From the NCBI RefSeq assembly GCF_016598595.1, contig NZ_CP066786.1:2627501-2691500 (forward strand): a stretch of 64,000 nt of DNA, in the 5' to 3' direction. The first letter of the stretch is position 1. Each line of letters opens with the position of its first letter. A program made the position numbers and the translations under genes. Shown here in pieces: positions 48,305 to 55,946 of this stretch. Under the pieces are notes generated by a model. That model did no database searches, was not told the origin of the DNA, and saw only the letters and a program-made list of their open reading frames with translations. The stretch comes from Martelella lutilitoris. GTDB lineage: Bacteria; Pseudomonadota; Alphaproteobacteria; Rhizobiales; Rhizobiaceae.

Positions 48305-50890
48305 ATGGCGCTGCTGAAGAACGCCAGGATCCCGCGCGACAGGCGTTCCACGATCAGGCTCTACGCGGCGCTGACGGTGCTGTTCTTCGCGACGCTGGCG
48401 GCGGGAACGGTTTTCGGCGGGCTTGCCATCCGCGATGCGATCCGCCAGGAACGCCATGAACAGGCGCAAGCGCGCGCCGAAGGCTTCGCAAAGGCGCTGA
48501 AATCGGTGTTGCAACTGACCGACAATGTCGGCCGGGCTCTTTCCGAGGCCTTTGATGACGATGGTCTTGAAGGCTACGATAGCTCGGTCAACGCCTATCT
48601 GTCTTCCGCGCCCTGGACACGGGCCGTCATCCTCAACCGCGACGGCGCAACCCGCGTTTCGCCGCAGGACCTGTCTGTCGCCATGCGAGCGCTTCCGGTT
48701 CCGGACGACGGCGCCGATCAGCGCAAGATCTTCGGTCCCTTCGAACTTCCGAACGGCGAGCGGGTCCTCGTCTACCGCTATTCCTTCGATGCAGGCAACC
48801 TGGAACTCGTCGTCGGTTTCGAGGCGATCCTCGAAGCTGTCGGCCTTCTCGAACTCGAGGAAACGACACAGCTCAGCGTCAGGACCGTGGCAACCCCCGG
48901 TCCCGACGAACTCGCCACGGCCGGCGAAAGCGGCCTGGCCGTCGAAGACGCGATCCGTGAGGATGTCCGCGTCGACAACGCGACCTGGACCATCAGCGTG
49001 GCCCCGCGCGCCCTTTCGGATGGCCTGTTCGACTGGGGCCGGGCATTCCGGCTCGCCGCCGGCCTGCTCGTCATTGCTTTTGTTGCGCCCTTCATCGCCC
49101 TGCTCCTGCTGTTTCGCGCGCGTCTCAGGGACAATGTCAACATCCGCAAAAGCATGATGGCGGTCGACAATCTGCCCCGCCATCTCGATGTCGCCCTCAA
49201 CGCTTCCAATATCGGCCTGTGGGAACATGATCTGGAAACAAACGTCCAGATCTGGGACGACCAGATTCTGCGAATCTACGGCATTGAGGGAGAGAGCCAT
49301 GTGCAGACATTCGAAAGCTGGTGCGCCAGACTGCACCCGGACGATCAGGCCCGTTTCCGCCGTTTCAGCTGGGAGGATGCCGAAAACGACAAGGGTTTCC
49401 TGACCGAATACCGCATCATAACGCCGGGCGGGCTGGAGAAGACCATTCGTTCCGCCGGCAACGCCTATCGCGATGCCGACGGCAAGCGCAAATTCGTCGG
49501 CGTGAACTGGGACGTTTCGGCCGACAAGGCGCTTCAGGAGGCGCTGGCGGAGGCCAAGGCCAGGGCGGAGGAACAGAATGTCGCGCTGGAGGAGGCCCGC
49601 GCACGCATGGAAGAGATCGCCCTGCAGGATACGCTGACGGGCATTCCCAACCGGCGCCATTTCGAGAAGCGGCTGGCTGCCGCCCAGGCCGGCGGCGCCA
49701 TGCCGGAAGGCATGAACATCGTCTTGATCGACCTTGACGGGTTCAAGACCATCAACGACACAATGGGACATTTCTTCGGCGACGACGTTCTGCGCTACGC
49801 TGCCGAAACCTTCATGAAAAATCTCGGCCCCGACGATTTTCTGGCGCGCACCGGCGGCGACGAATTCGTCGCCCTGATGCCGGCGACGAGCGATGTCGAG
49901 AACTTCGCCGCCACCGTCACGGCGGCCTTCTCGAAACCGCTGCGCATTGACGGGCGCTCCTGCCGGCTGGGCGTCAGTCTCGGCATCGCCACCGCGGAGG
50001 ATTCGAGCGACACGGCCTCGGATCTTCTGATCAAGGCGGACCTGGCGCTGTACGAAGCCAAGAATCGCGGGCGCGGGCGCACGGTGAACTACACCAGCAA
50101 CCTGATGGCGAAGACCTTTGCCCTCAAGCGCCTGGCCGACGAGCTTCAGGAGGCGGTCGAGAACGGCGAGATCACCGCCCACTACCAGCCGATCTTCGAT
50201 GTCCGGACCTCGACGATCGTCGGCGTGGAGGCGCTCGCCCGCTGGCAGCATCCGCGCCGGGGCGTGCTCGAGCCGAAAGCCTTCCTCGATGTCGCCGAAC
50301 AGCTGGGGCTGCTGCACGCGATCGATGACACCGTCTTCCAGAAAGCGGTCGCCGTGATCGAACGCAGCAAGGCGGCGGGCGTGCCGCTGCCCGGCATCTC
50401 GGTCAACATCTCCTCCCAGCGCCTGCGCGACCCGTTGCTTCTCGACCAGCTCGCTTCGATCAACCTTCCGCCGGACACGGTTCACTTCGAACTGCTCGAA
50501 TCGATCCCCTTCGACCGGCCGGACACCGCCCTGATCAAAACCGTCAACGCCATCAGGAAACTTGGCATCGGCATCGATCTCGACGATTTCGGCTCGGGCT
50601 ATGCCTCGCTCGTGGGCCTCAACCAGGTGCGTCCCGACCGGCTGAAGATCGCCGGCCAGCTCATTGCCCCGATCACCGGCTCGGAGGAAAGTCTGCAGAT
50701 CGTCGAGACCATCGTGCGTATCGCGCGGACCTTCAACATCGGCGTCATTTGCGAGGGCGTTACCTCGAAGGCCCACTACAAGAAACTGGAAGCGCTTGGC
50801 TGCTTCCTCCAGCAGGGCTATTATTTCTCGCGCCCCATGGATGAGGACCAGTTCATCGACTTCATGCGCACGCGCAGCGGCCTCGAATGA
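48305..50890 (+). CDS. Membrane GGDEF-EAL protein with periplasmic and PAS sensor domains
   Basis: This 861-residue c-di-GMP enzyme has a membrane helix near 19-41, a periplasmic sensor up to about 255, a second helix (about 257-279), then a PAS domain (NASNIGLWEHDLETNVQIWD). GGDEF at 517-521 is intact (active diguanylate cyclase expected). EAL at 642-644 is followed by the usual Asn, Glu, DDFGSGYAS, Lys and QGYYF residues, so phosphodiesterase activity is also likely. The EGV region reads CEGVTSK rather than AEGVET. It is a paralogue of the truncated EAL gene at the window's left end. Confidence 0.93.
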   Translation: MALLKNARIPRDRRSTIRLYAALTVLFFATLAAGTVFGGLAIRDAIRQERHEQAQARAEGFAKALKSVLQLTDNVGRALSEAFDDDGLEGYDSSVNAYLSSAPWTRAVILNRDGATRVSPQDLSVAMRALPVPDDGADQRKIFGPFELPNGERVLVYRYSFDAGNLELVVGFEAILEAVGLLELEETTQLSVRTVATPGPDELATAGESGLAVEDAIREDVRVDNATWTISVAPRALSDGLFDWGRAFRLAAGLLVIAFVAPFIALLLLFRARLRDNVNIRKSMMAVDNLPRHLDVALNASNIGLWEHDLETNVQIWDDQILRIYGIEGESHVQTFESWCARLHPDDQARFRRFSWEDAENDKGFLTEYRIITPGGLEKTIRSAGNAYRDADGKRKFVGVNWDVSADKALQEALAEAKARAEEQNVALEEARARMEEIALQDTLTGIPNRRHFEKRLAAAQAGGAMPEGMNIVLIDLDGFKTINDTMGHFFGDDVLRYAAETFMKNLGPDDFLARTGGDEFVALMPATSDVENFAATVTAAFSKPLRIDGRSCRLGVSLGIATAEDSSDTASDLLIKADLALYEAKNRGRGRTVNYTSNLMAKTFALKRLADELQEAVENGEITAHYQPIFDVRTSTIVGVEALARWQHPRRGVLEPKAFLDVAEQLGLLHAIDDTVFQKAVAVIERSKAAGVPLPGISVNISSQRLRDPLLLDQLASINLPPDTVHFELLESIPFDRPDTALIKTVNAIRKLGIGIDLDDFGSGYASLVGLNQVRPDRLKIAGQLIAPITGSEESLQIVETIVRIARTFNIGVICEGVTSKAHYKKLEALGCFLQQGYYFSRPMDEDQFIDFMRTRSGLE

Positions 50891-51098
50891 CCCGGAAACG
50901 GGCGACGGCAAGCCCGTCATGCGGCAGCCGAAACGGCCGCCGCGCGTCGACATGCACGCAATGCATACCTTATATGTCGAGATGGCACTGCAAAATTCGG
51001 GGCCGGGCGCGTATATAAGGGTCAACAGAGTGAACGAGCGGACATCAAAACGATTTGACAAAAGCTCAGTCACTTGGCCCGGTTTCCGGGTTGGAATT
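50891..51098. promoter_or_regulatory. Region upstream of the anti-SD small RNA with dyads
   Basis: No gene is visible. It contains a 7-bp inverted repeat TCGACAT (50947-50953) / ATGTCGA (50974-50980) enclosing ATGCA-N5-TGCAT (50952-50966), a TATATA hexamer at 51012-51017 and TTGACA at 51055-51060. I cannot choose a promoter with confidence; the small RNA must start near 51099 if it has the usual length. Confidence 0.35.
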
Positions 51099-51223
51099 CG
51101 AAGCCGCGCACTCCTCCTCCTCCCAGCGCGCTTCGATAGGTTGACGACGCTCCTCCTCCCAGTCGTCGACCAACGCAAATGACGCTCACCGGATCCTCCT
51201 CCCCCGGTGAGCGTTATTTTTTT
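51099..51223 (+). ncRNA. Anti-Shine-Dalgarno small RNA of the alpha-r14/NfeR1 (cuckoo RNA) type
   Basis: Three consecutive hairpins each display the same loop 10-mer TCCTCCTCCC, which is complementary to GGGAGGAGGA and mimics the 16S anti-SD. Hairpin 1 is 51101-51133 (8 bp, one bulge), hairpin 2 is 51139-51171 (10 bp with one GU) and hairpin 3 is 51182-51214 (11 bp, perfect), followed by TAT and a run of T residues that make it the terminator. Total length of about 125 bases and three motif copies match the known alpha-r14 family (S. meliloti NfeR1), which regulates mRNAs by pairing to ribosome binding sites. The 5' end is inferred. Confidence 0.85.
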
Positions 51224-51520
51224 GCGCATTGCCCATACACCTCCCCCTTATTCTCAGCGCCGTGCCTGCAAGACCGACTGCGCGCCGTCGCCGGGCACCT
51301 CCCGGACGCGCGCCCGTGCCCGCAACAGGTATCGACTTTTGCCGCTTATTCCTGCCCTCACAACAGCCTTTGCGGCCCTTCTCCTGCGGCGCCATGCGGC
51401 AGACGCATAGCGGCTTTACCGCAAACCCACTGACGGCGGCGGGCGGCAGGGCCTATATCCGGTTCATCAGAAATTGAGGCGCCGCAAAACACGGGCGCCG
51501 CAAAAACAGGAGAGAGAAAC
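51224..51520. other. Intergenic stretch between the small RNA and the first DUF1127 gene
   Basis: This roughly 300-base region has only low-quality open frames with Arg/Pro-rich, shadow-like composition. It must contain the promoter of the DUF1127 gene unless the RNA terminator is read through. I see no further hairpin of note. Confidence 0.5.
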
Positions 51521-51664
51521 ATGAGCATGGCTCGTTCGTTCAATAACTGGATCAAGTACCGCCAGACCGTTTCGGAACTCGGCCGCATGAATGCGCGCGA
51601 ACTGTCCGACCTCGGCATCAACCGTGACGATATCCGTCGCGTTGCCCGCAAGGCCGCATTCTAA
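51521..51664 (+). CDS. DUF1127 small Arg-rich protein, copy 1
   Basis: The 47-residue protein MSMARSFNNWIKYRQTVSEL continues with GRMNARELSDLGINRDDIRRVARKAAF. It carries the DUF1127 core (LG-M-xxRELxDLGIxRxDI) and is basic. Such proteins bind RNA or regulators: in Agrobacterium they affect phosphate and C1 metabolism, and in Rhodobacter CcaF1 binds RNA. The ATG at 51521 follows AGGAGA; an ATG two codons later is possible. An intrinsic terminator follows at once. It lies 300 bases downstream of an anti-SD small RNA, similar to the ccaF1-CcsR arrangement in Rhodobacter. Confidence 0.9.
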   Translation: MSMARSFNNWIKYRQTVSELGRMNARELSDLGINRDDIRRVARKAAF

Positions 51665-51689
51665 GCGTTGCCTTGCCCGACCTTGCAAA

Positions 51690-51724
51690 AGCCCCACGCC
51701 TTCTCCGGCGCGGGGCTTTTTTTT
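51690..51724 (+). terminator. Intrinsic terminator of DUF1127 copy 1
   Basis: An 11-bp stem with one mismatch (AGCCCCACGCC / GGCGCGGGGCT) and loop TTCTCC are followed by eight T residues, starting 26 bases after the stop codon. Confidence 0.9.
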
Positions 51725-51813
51725 GGCGCAGGCCGTGCTTCCATCCCGCCGCGCTGACGTTTGTCAAACGCTTATGCCTCAAAACAACGCATCGCGATCG
51801 ACCTGCTCCGGTA

Positions 51814-51860
51814 TTGTGCAACCTAATGCACAAATGCATGGCAGTTGCATAATAACTGCA
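51814..51860. promoter_or_regulatory. Phased TGCA dyads upstream of DUF1127 copy 2 (lux-box-like)
   Basis: A perfect inverted repeat TTGTGCA / TGCACAA with 6-base centre (51814-51833) and a second, GCAGTT / AACTGC with 7-base centre (51841-51859), sit about 85-130 bases before the DUF1127 ATG. TGCA recurs at 51817, 51827, 51835, 51846 and 51857, spaced 8-11 bases. The first dyad resembles the 18-20 bp boxes bound by LuxR-type regulators such as TraR (TGTGCA...TGCACA). The regulator is unknown and no luxR gene is in the window. Confidence 0.5.
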
Positions 51861-51944
51861 CACGACGCATCGCCGTTTCCCTTGTATTCTTCCGGTCAAA
51901 ATGAATGCAGCACGAAGCTGCCGGACATATTCGAGGAAACACCC

Positions 51945-52088
51945 ATGCATCCCTTCGACTTCACCATGAAATGGTTCAGCTACCGCCGCACGCGCGCCCA
52001 ACTGCGCAATCTTACCGCCGCAGAACTCAAGGATATCGGCCTGCTGCCGGGCGACATCGACCGCGTCGCGGCCCGCGCATTCCGCTGA
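51945..52088 (+). CDS. DUF1127 small Arg-rich protein, copy 2
   Basis: The 47-residue protein MHPFDFTMKWFSYRRTRAQL continues with RNLTAAELKDIGLLPGDIDRVAARAFR. It keeps the DUF1127 core (LRNLTAAELKDIGLLPGDI) and a basic surface. The ATG at 51945 has a GAGGAA ribosome binding site 5 bases upstream. It is a paralogue of the gene at 51521-51664 and has its own, distinct upstream region with inverted repeats. Its role is unknown; by family it may be a small RNA-binding or regulatory protein. Confidence 0.9.
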   Translation: MHPFDFTMKWFSYRRTRAQLRNLTAAELKDIGLLPGDIDRVAARAFR

Positions 52089-52225
52089 GACCATCCCCTC
52101 GCACTGAACTGCCAACGGCGCCGCATGGCGCCGTTTCGCGTTTTGTCCGATGGCGCGGCGCTTGCCTTCCCAAACGCAGCGATTATGTTGGGGCCCCTTC
52201 TGCCAACAACCGGACGACGCACAGC

Positions 52226-53338
52226 ATGGCCGCATTTCCGCGCTTTACCTCTCTGATCAAGGAACTGCCATCCACGGTCCCCTTTGTCGGACCCGAAGCA
52301 CTGGAGCGCACCCGCAACTTCCCGATCCTCGCCCGGATCGGCGCGAATGAGAGCGGCTTCGGCCCCGCGCCATCCGTGCTTGCGGCGATCCGCGAGGCCG
52401 CCGGCGACATCTGGAAATATTCCGATTCCGAACATCTGTCGCTGCGCAAGGCCCTCGCCGAACACCATGGCTGCAAGCCGGAAAACCTGATGATCGGCGA
52501 AGGCGTCGACGGGCTCCTGGGCATGGCCGTCAGGCTGGTGGTTTCACCTGGCACGGTCGTCGTCACCTCGCTCGGCGCCTATCCGACCTTCAACTACCAT
52601 GTCGACGGCTTTGGCGGAAAACGGGTAAGCGTGCCCTATGCGGGCGACAGGGAAGACCTTGATGCGCTGATGGCGGCGGTGAAGGACCATGACGCGACCA
52701 TGGTCTATTTCGCCAATCCCGATAATCCGATGGGCAGCTTCTGGCATGAGGACGATGTTATCCGTTTCGTCGAGGACCTGCCGGAAACCTGCATGATGGT
52801 GCTGGACGAGGCCTATTGCGAATGTGGACCGGCGGAAGCCTTTCCCGCGATCGACCGTCTTCTCGACCGGCCGAACGTCATGCGCTTTCGCACCTTTTCC
52901 AAGGCCTACGGGCTCGCCGGCGCGCGCGCCGGCTATATCATCGGCGAGGCCGAGACGATTTCCGCCTTCAACAAGATCCGCAACCATTTCGGCATGCCGC
53001 GCCTGACGCTGGTTGCTGCGGAGGCAGCGCTTGCCGACCAGGCCTATCTGCAGAGCGTTGTCGGACGCATCCGCGAATCGCGCGACGAGATCGCCAGGAT
53101 CGCGCGCGACAATGGCCTGGAACCGCTGCCTTCGGCGACGAATTTCGTCGCCATCGATTGCGGCAGGGACGGCGCCTATGCGCGCGCGATCGTCGATGCG
53201 CTCGGCGCGCGCGGCGTCTTCATCCGGATGCCCGGCGTTGCGCCGCTTGACCGCTGCATCCGCGTCTCGACAGGCCCGGGCGAAGACATGGACCTCTTCG
53301 CGCAGGAACTGCCGGCCGTGCTCCAGGCGCTTGGCTGA
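52226..53338 (+). CDS. Class I/II PLP aminotransferase (HisC-like)
   Basis: The 370-residue enzyme has the fold I aminotransferase motifs: ARIGANESGFGP at the substrate-binding N-terminus, ANPDNPMGSFW, VLDEAYCECG and the PLP Lys226 in RTFSKAYGLAGARAGY. The C-terminal Arg (CIRVSTGPGEDM) binds the substrate carboxylate. It is nearest to histidinol-phosphate aminotransferases, but no his genes are adjacent, so it may act on another amino acid. ATG 52226 gives a family-length protein; the frame is open upstream to 51905 through the DUF1127 gene. Confidence 0.9.
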   Translation: MAAFPRFTSLIKELPSTVPFVGPEALERTRNFPILARIGANESGFGPAPSVLAAIREAAGDIWKYSDSEHLSLRKALAEHHGCKPENLMIGEGVDGLLGMAVRLVVSPGTVVVTSLGAYPTFNYHVDGFGGKRVSVPYAGDREDLDALMAAVKDHDATMVYFANPDNPMGSFWHEDDVIRFVEDLPETCMMVLDEAYCECGPAEAFPAIDRLLDRPNVMRFRTFSKAYGLAGARAGYIIGEAETISAFNKIRNHFGMPRLTLVAAEAALADQAYLQSVVGRIRESRDEIARIARDNGLEPLPSATNFVAIDCGRDGAYARAIVDALGARGVFIRMPGVAPLDRCIRVSTGPGEDMDLFAQELPAVLQALG

Positions 53339-53376
53339 GCCGGACGCCCGAAGCATCCGGCTTCCCGGCTTCGTCC

Positions 53377-54075
53377 CTACCGCGCCTTCTGGCCGAAGAG
53401 CACGGACTGGGCGTCCTTGTCCGATGCCAGGTTCATCTTTTCGCGCTCCTCCTGCCCCACGGCGATGCCGGCCTTGACCGCCGGTCGCGCCATCACCGCC
53501 TCGTACCAGCGCTTCAGATTGGGAAAATCGTCGAGGTTCTGTCCCTGCGCCTCATGCGAGCGAACCCAGCCGACCGAGGCCATGTCGGCGATCGAATAGG
53601 CGCCGCCGAGATAGTCCGCCTCGCCCAGCCGCGTGTTCATGACGCCGTAGAGCCGGTTGACCTCGTTGGTGTAGCGGTCGATGCCGTAGGCGATCTTTTC
53701 CGGCGCGTAATTGCGGAAGTGATGCGCCTGGCCCGCCATCGGCCCCAGCCCGCCGACCTGCCAGAACAGCCATTCCTCGACGGCCACCCGTTCACGCTCG
53801 GTCTCGGGATAGAACTTTTTGTACTTGCGGCCGAGATACTGAAGGATCGCGCCGGATTCGAACACCGAAATCGGCTTGCCGCCCGGCCCTTGCGGATCGA
53901 CGATCGCCGGCATGCGGTTATTGGGCGAGATCTTCAGGAATTCCGGCTTGAACTGATCGCCCTTGCCGATGTTCACGTAATTGACGTTATAGGGAACGCC
54001 GGCTTCCTCCAGGTATATTGTGATCTTGTAGCCGTTGGGCGTCGGCCAGTAGAAAAGCTCGATCGGTGCGGTCAT
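53377..54075 (-). CDS. Glutathione S-transferase (YfcG-like disulfide-bond oxidoreductase)
   Basis: The 232-residue protein has an N-terminal thioredoxin-fold GST domain (ELFYWPTPNGYKITIYLEEAG, NRMPAIVDPQG, VFESGAILQYLGRKY) and a helical C-terminal domain. The Thr-Pro-Asn-Gly segment at the active site is that of the Nu-class/YfcG group, which has disulfide-reductase activity with glutathione. It is divergent from amn. Confidence 0.9.
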   Translation of the reverse strand: MTAPIELFYWPTPNGYKITIYLEEAGVPYNVNYVNIGKGDQFKPEFLKISPNNRMPAIVDPQGPGGKPISVFESGAILQYLGRKYKKFYPETERERVAVEEWLFWQVGGLGPMAGQAHHFRNYAPEKIAYGIDRYTNEVNRLYGVMNTRLGEADYLGGAYSIADMASVGWVRSHEAQGQNLDDFPNLKRWYEAVMARPAVKAGIAVGQEEREKMNLASDKDAQSVLFGQKAR

Positions 54076-54205
54076 GAAAAATCATCCTCTCGCGTGTCGC
54101 AAAACACTGATCCCTTCGATATAGATCGATTTCGAACGCAAAAAAGAGCGGAGTGGCGCGGTCCTGTTCGCGATCAGACCGTTTTCCGCCATCACGAGGG
54201 TCGCC

Positions 54206-55702
54206 ATGCACGAGAACGAAGCTTTGACAGCAAAGATCATTTCGCCCGATCCTGTCGAGCCGCAGAGCTTCACGGACCCCGGCGAAGCTGTGAAGGCCCT
54301 GCAGGCGCTCTACAAGCGCAATACCCGCTTCATCATCGACGCCTTCATCGCGCTCGCCGGCGGCGCGCCGATCGAGGGCCGGTACCGCGCCTGCTATCCG
54401 AGGGTCAGCATCGAGACCGGCAGCTACGGGCTCACCGATTCGCGCCTCTCATTCGGCCATGTGGCGACGCCTGGCGAATATGCAACCACCATCAGCCACC
54501 CGGTCCTGTTTGCCGATTACCTGATCGAGCAGCTCGGCCTGCTGATCAGGAACCACGGCGTTCCGGTGACGGTCGAAGAGTCCGATACGCCCATACCGCT
54601 GCATTTCGCCTTCGGCGAGAACACCCATGTGGAGGCGGATCTCGCCGCGCTTGCCGACGTGCCACTGCGTGACATCTTCGACACGCCTGACCTCAACACC
54701 ACCGACGACCAGATCGCCAACGGCGACTATGAACCGGAACCGGGAGAACCGCAGCCGCTTGCGCCGTTTACCGCCCAGCGCATCGACTATTCGCTGGCGC
54801 GGCTCAGCCACTACACGGCGACCAGTTCGGCGCATTTCCAGAATTTCGTGTTGTTTACCAACTACCAGTTCTATGTCGATGAATTCTGCGCCTACGCCCG
54901 GGAGGTGATGGCCAGGGGCGGGGAAGGCTACAGCGCCTTCGTCGAGCCCGGCAACAATGTCACGCTGCCGGGCGAAGTGGAGCCGGAGGGCGGCCATACC
55001 GGCGTGCGCATGCCGCAAATGCCGGCCTACCACCTGAAGCGCGCCGACAATTCCGGCATCTCCATGGTCAATATCGGCGTCGGCCCTTCGAACGCCAAGA
55101 CCATCACCGACCATATCGCCGTGCTGCGGCCGCATGCCTGGCTGATGCTCGGCCATTGCGCGGGGCTCAGAAACAGCCAGAAGCTCGGCGACTATGTGCT
55201 TGCCCATGCCTATGTGCGCGAGGACCATGTGCTGGACGACGACCTGCCCGTCTGGGTGCCGATCCCGGCGCTCGCCGAGGTGCAGCAGGCGCTCGAGGAG
55301 GCCGTCGGCGAGGTGACGGGCCTCAAGGGTTACGAACTGAAACGGGTAATGCGCACCGGCACCGTCGCCACCATCGACAACCGCAACTGGGAACTCTCGC
55401 ACCAGAGCGGGCCGGTGAAACGCCTGTCGCAGTCGCGCGCCATCGCGCTCGACATGGAATCGGCGACGATCGCCGCCAACGGCTTCCGCTTCCGCGTGCC
55501 CTACGGCACGCTTCTCTGCGTTTCGGACCGGCCTCTGCACGGCGAACTGAAACTGCCCGGCATGGCCACTGCCTTCTACACCACCCAGGTGCGCCAGCAT
55601 CTCCATATCGGCATCAAGGCGGTGCAGAAACTCGCCGCCATGCCGCCGGAACGGCTGCATTCACGCAAATTGAGAAGCTTCTACGAGACGGCCTTCCAGT
55701 AA
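54206..55702 (+). CDS. amn: AMP nucleosidase
   Basis: This enzyme hydrolyses AMP to adenine and ribose 5-phosphate and helps to control the adenylate pool. The 498-residue product has the N-terminal regulatory domain of long-form AMP nucleosidases (RYRACYPRVSIETGSYGLTDSRLSFGHV) and the C-terminal purine nucleoside phosphorylase fold with ALDMESATIAANGFRFRVPYGTLLCVSD. Its last five codons and stop (within 55687-55704) are duplicated 239 bases downstream because of an inserted repeat element. Confidence 0.95.
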   Translation: MHENEALTAKIISPDPVEPQSFTDPGEAVKALQALYKRNTRFIIDAFIALAGGAPIEGRYRACYPRVSIETGSYGLTDSRLSFGHVATPGEYATTISHPVLFADYLIEQLGLLIRNHGVPVTVEESDTPIPLHFAFGENTHVEADLAALADVPLRDIFDTPDLNTTDDQIANGDYEPEPGEPQPLAPFTAQRIDYSLARLSHYTATSSAHFQNFVLFTNYQFYVDEFCAYAREVMARGGEGYSAFVEPGNNVTLPGEVEPEGGHTGVRMPQMPAYHLKRADNSGISMVNIGVGPSNAKTITDHIAVLRPHAWLMLGHCAGLRNSQKLGDYVLAHAYVREDHVLDDDLPVWVPIPALAEVQQALEEAVGEVTGLKGYELKRVMRTGTVATIDNRNWELSHQSGPVKRLSQSRAIALDMESATIAANGFRFRVPYGTLLCVSDRPLHGELKLPGMATAFYTTQVRQHLHIGIKAVQKLAAMPPERLHSRKLRSFYETAFQ

Positions 55703-55943
55703 GGCCCTCAGGCTGCTGATAAAGCCATCCTTTTTACGGACGTCATCCTCGGGCTTGACCCGAGGATCTAACCACGGTTCTGCACGGGCGGTATTCGTAT
55801 TACGCAAAATATTGTATTTAAAGAAATTTTCCCTTCGAAACACTTGTCGCGGTGATGCGTGTTTAGATGCTCGGGACAGGCCCGAGCCTGACGAATGAGG
55901 GTGACGCGCGTTTTGTCAACAAACTGACGGCCTTCCAGTAAGG
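55687..55943. repeat. 18-bp perfect direct repeat flanking an inserted element
   Basis: The sequence GACGGCCTTCCAGTAAGG, covering the end of amn and its stop codon, occurs at 55687-55704 and again at 55926-55943, four bases before the convergent lipid kinase stop. The bases before and after each copy differ, so the match is exactly 18. The likeliest explanation is a target duplication generated when the 220-bp element between them was inserted. Confidence 0.85.
55708..55927. mobile_element. MITE-like element with imperfect terminal inverted repeats and two REP palindromes
   Basis: The element runs from TCAG to CTGA. Its ends match as an inverted repeat at 13 of 19 positions (left TCAGGCTGCTGATAAAGCC). 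It carries REP-type palindromes at 55745-55767 (9-base arms ATCCTCGGG/CCCGAGGAT) and 55869-55887 (7-base arms GCTCGGG/CCCGAGC), placed about 37-40 bases from each end, and an AT-rich centre. It encodes no transposase, so mobilisation would need an enzyme in trans. It separates the convergent genes amn and the lipid kinase. A decayed relative lies at 39065-39210. Confidence 0.7.
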
Positions 55944-55946
55944 TCG

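Noticed and set aside
51229..51477. Short plus-strand frames between the anti-SD RNA and the first DUF1127 gene
   Set aside because: Pro/Arg/Ala-rich with no ribosome binding site or recognisable fold; not credible genes.
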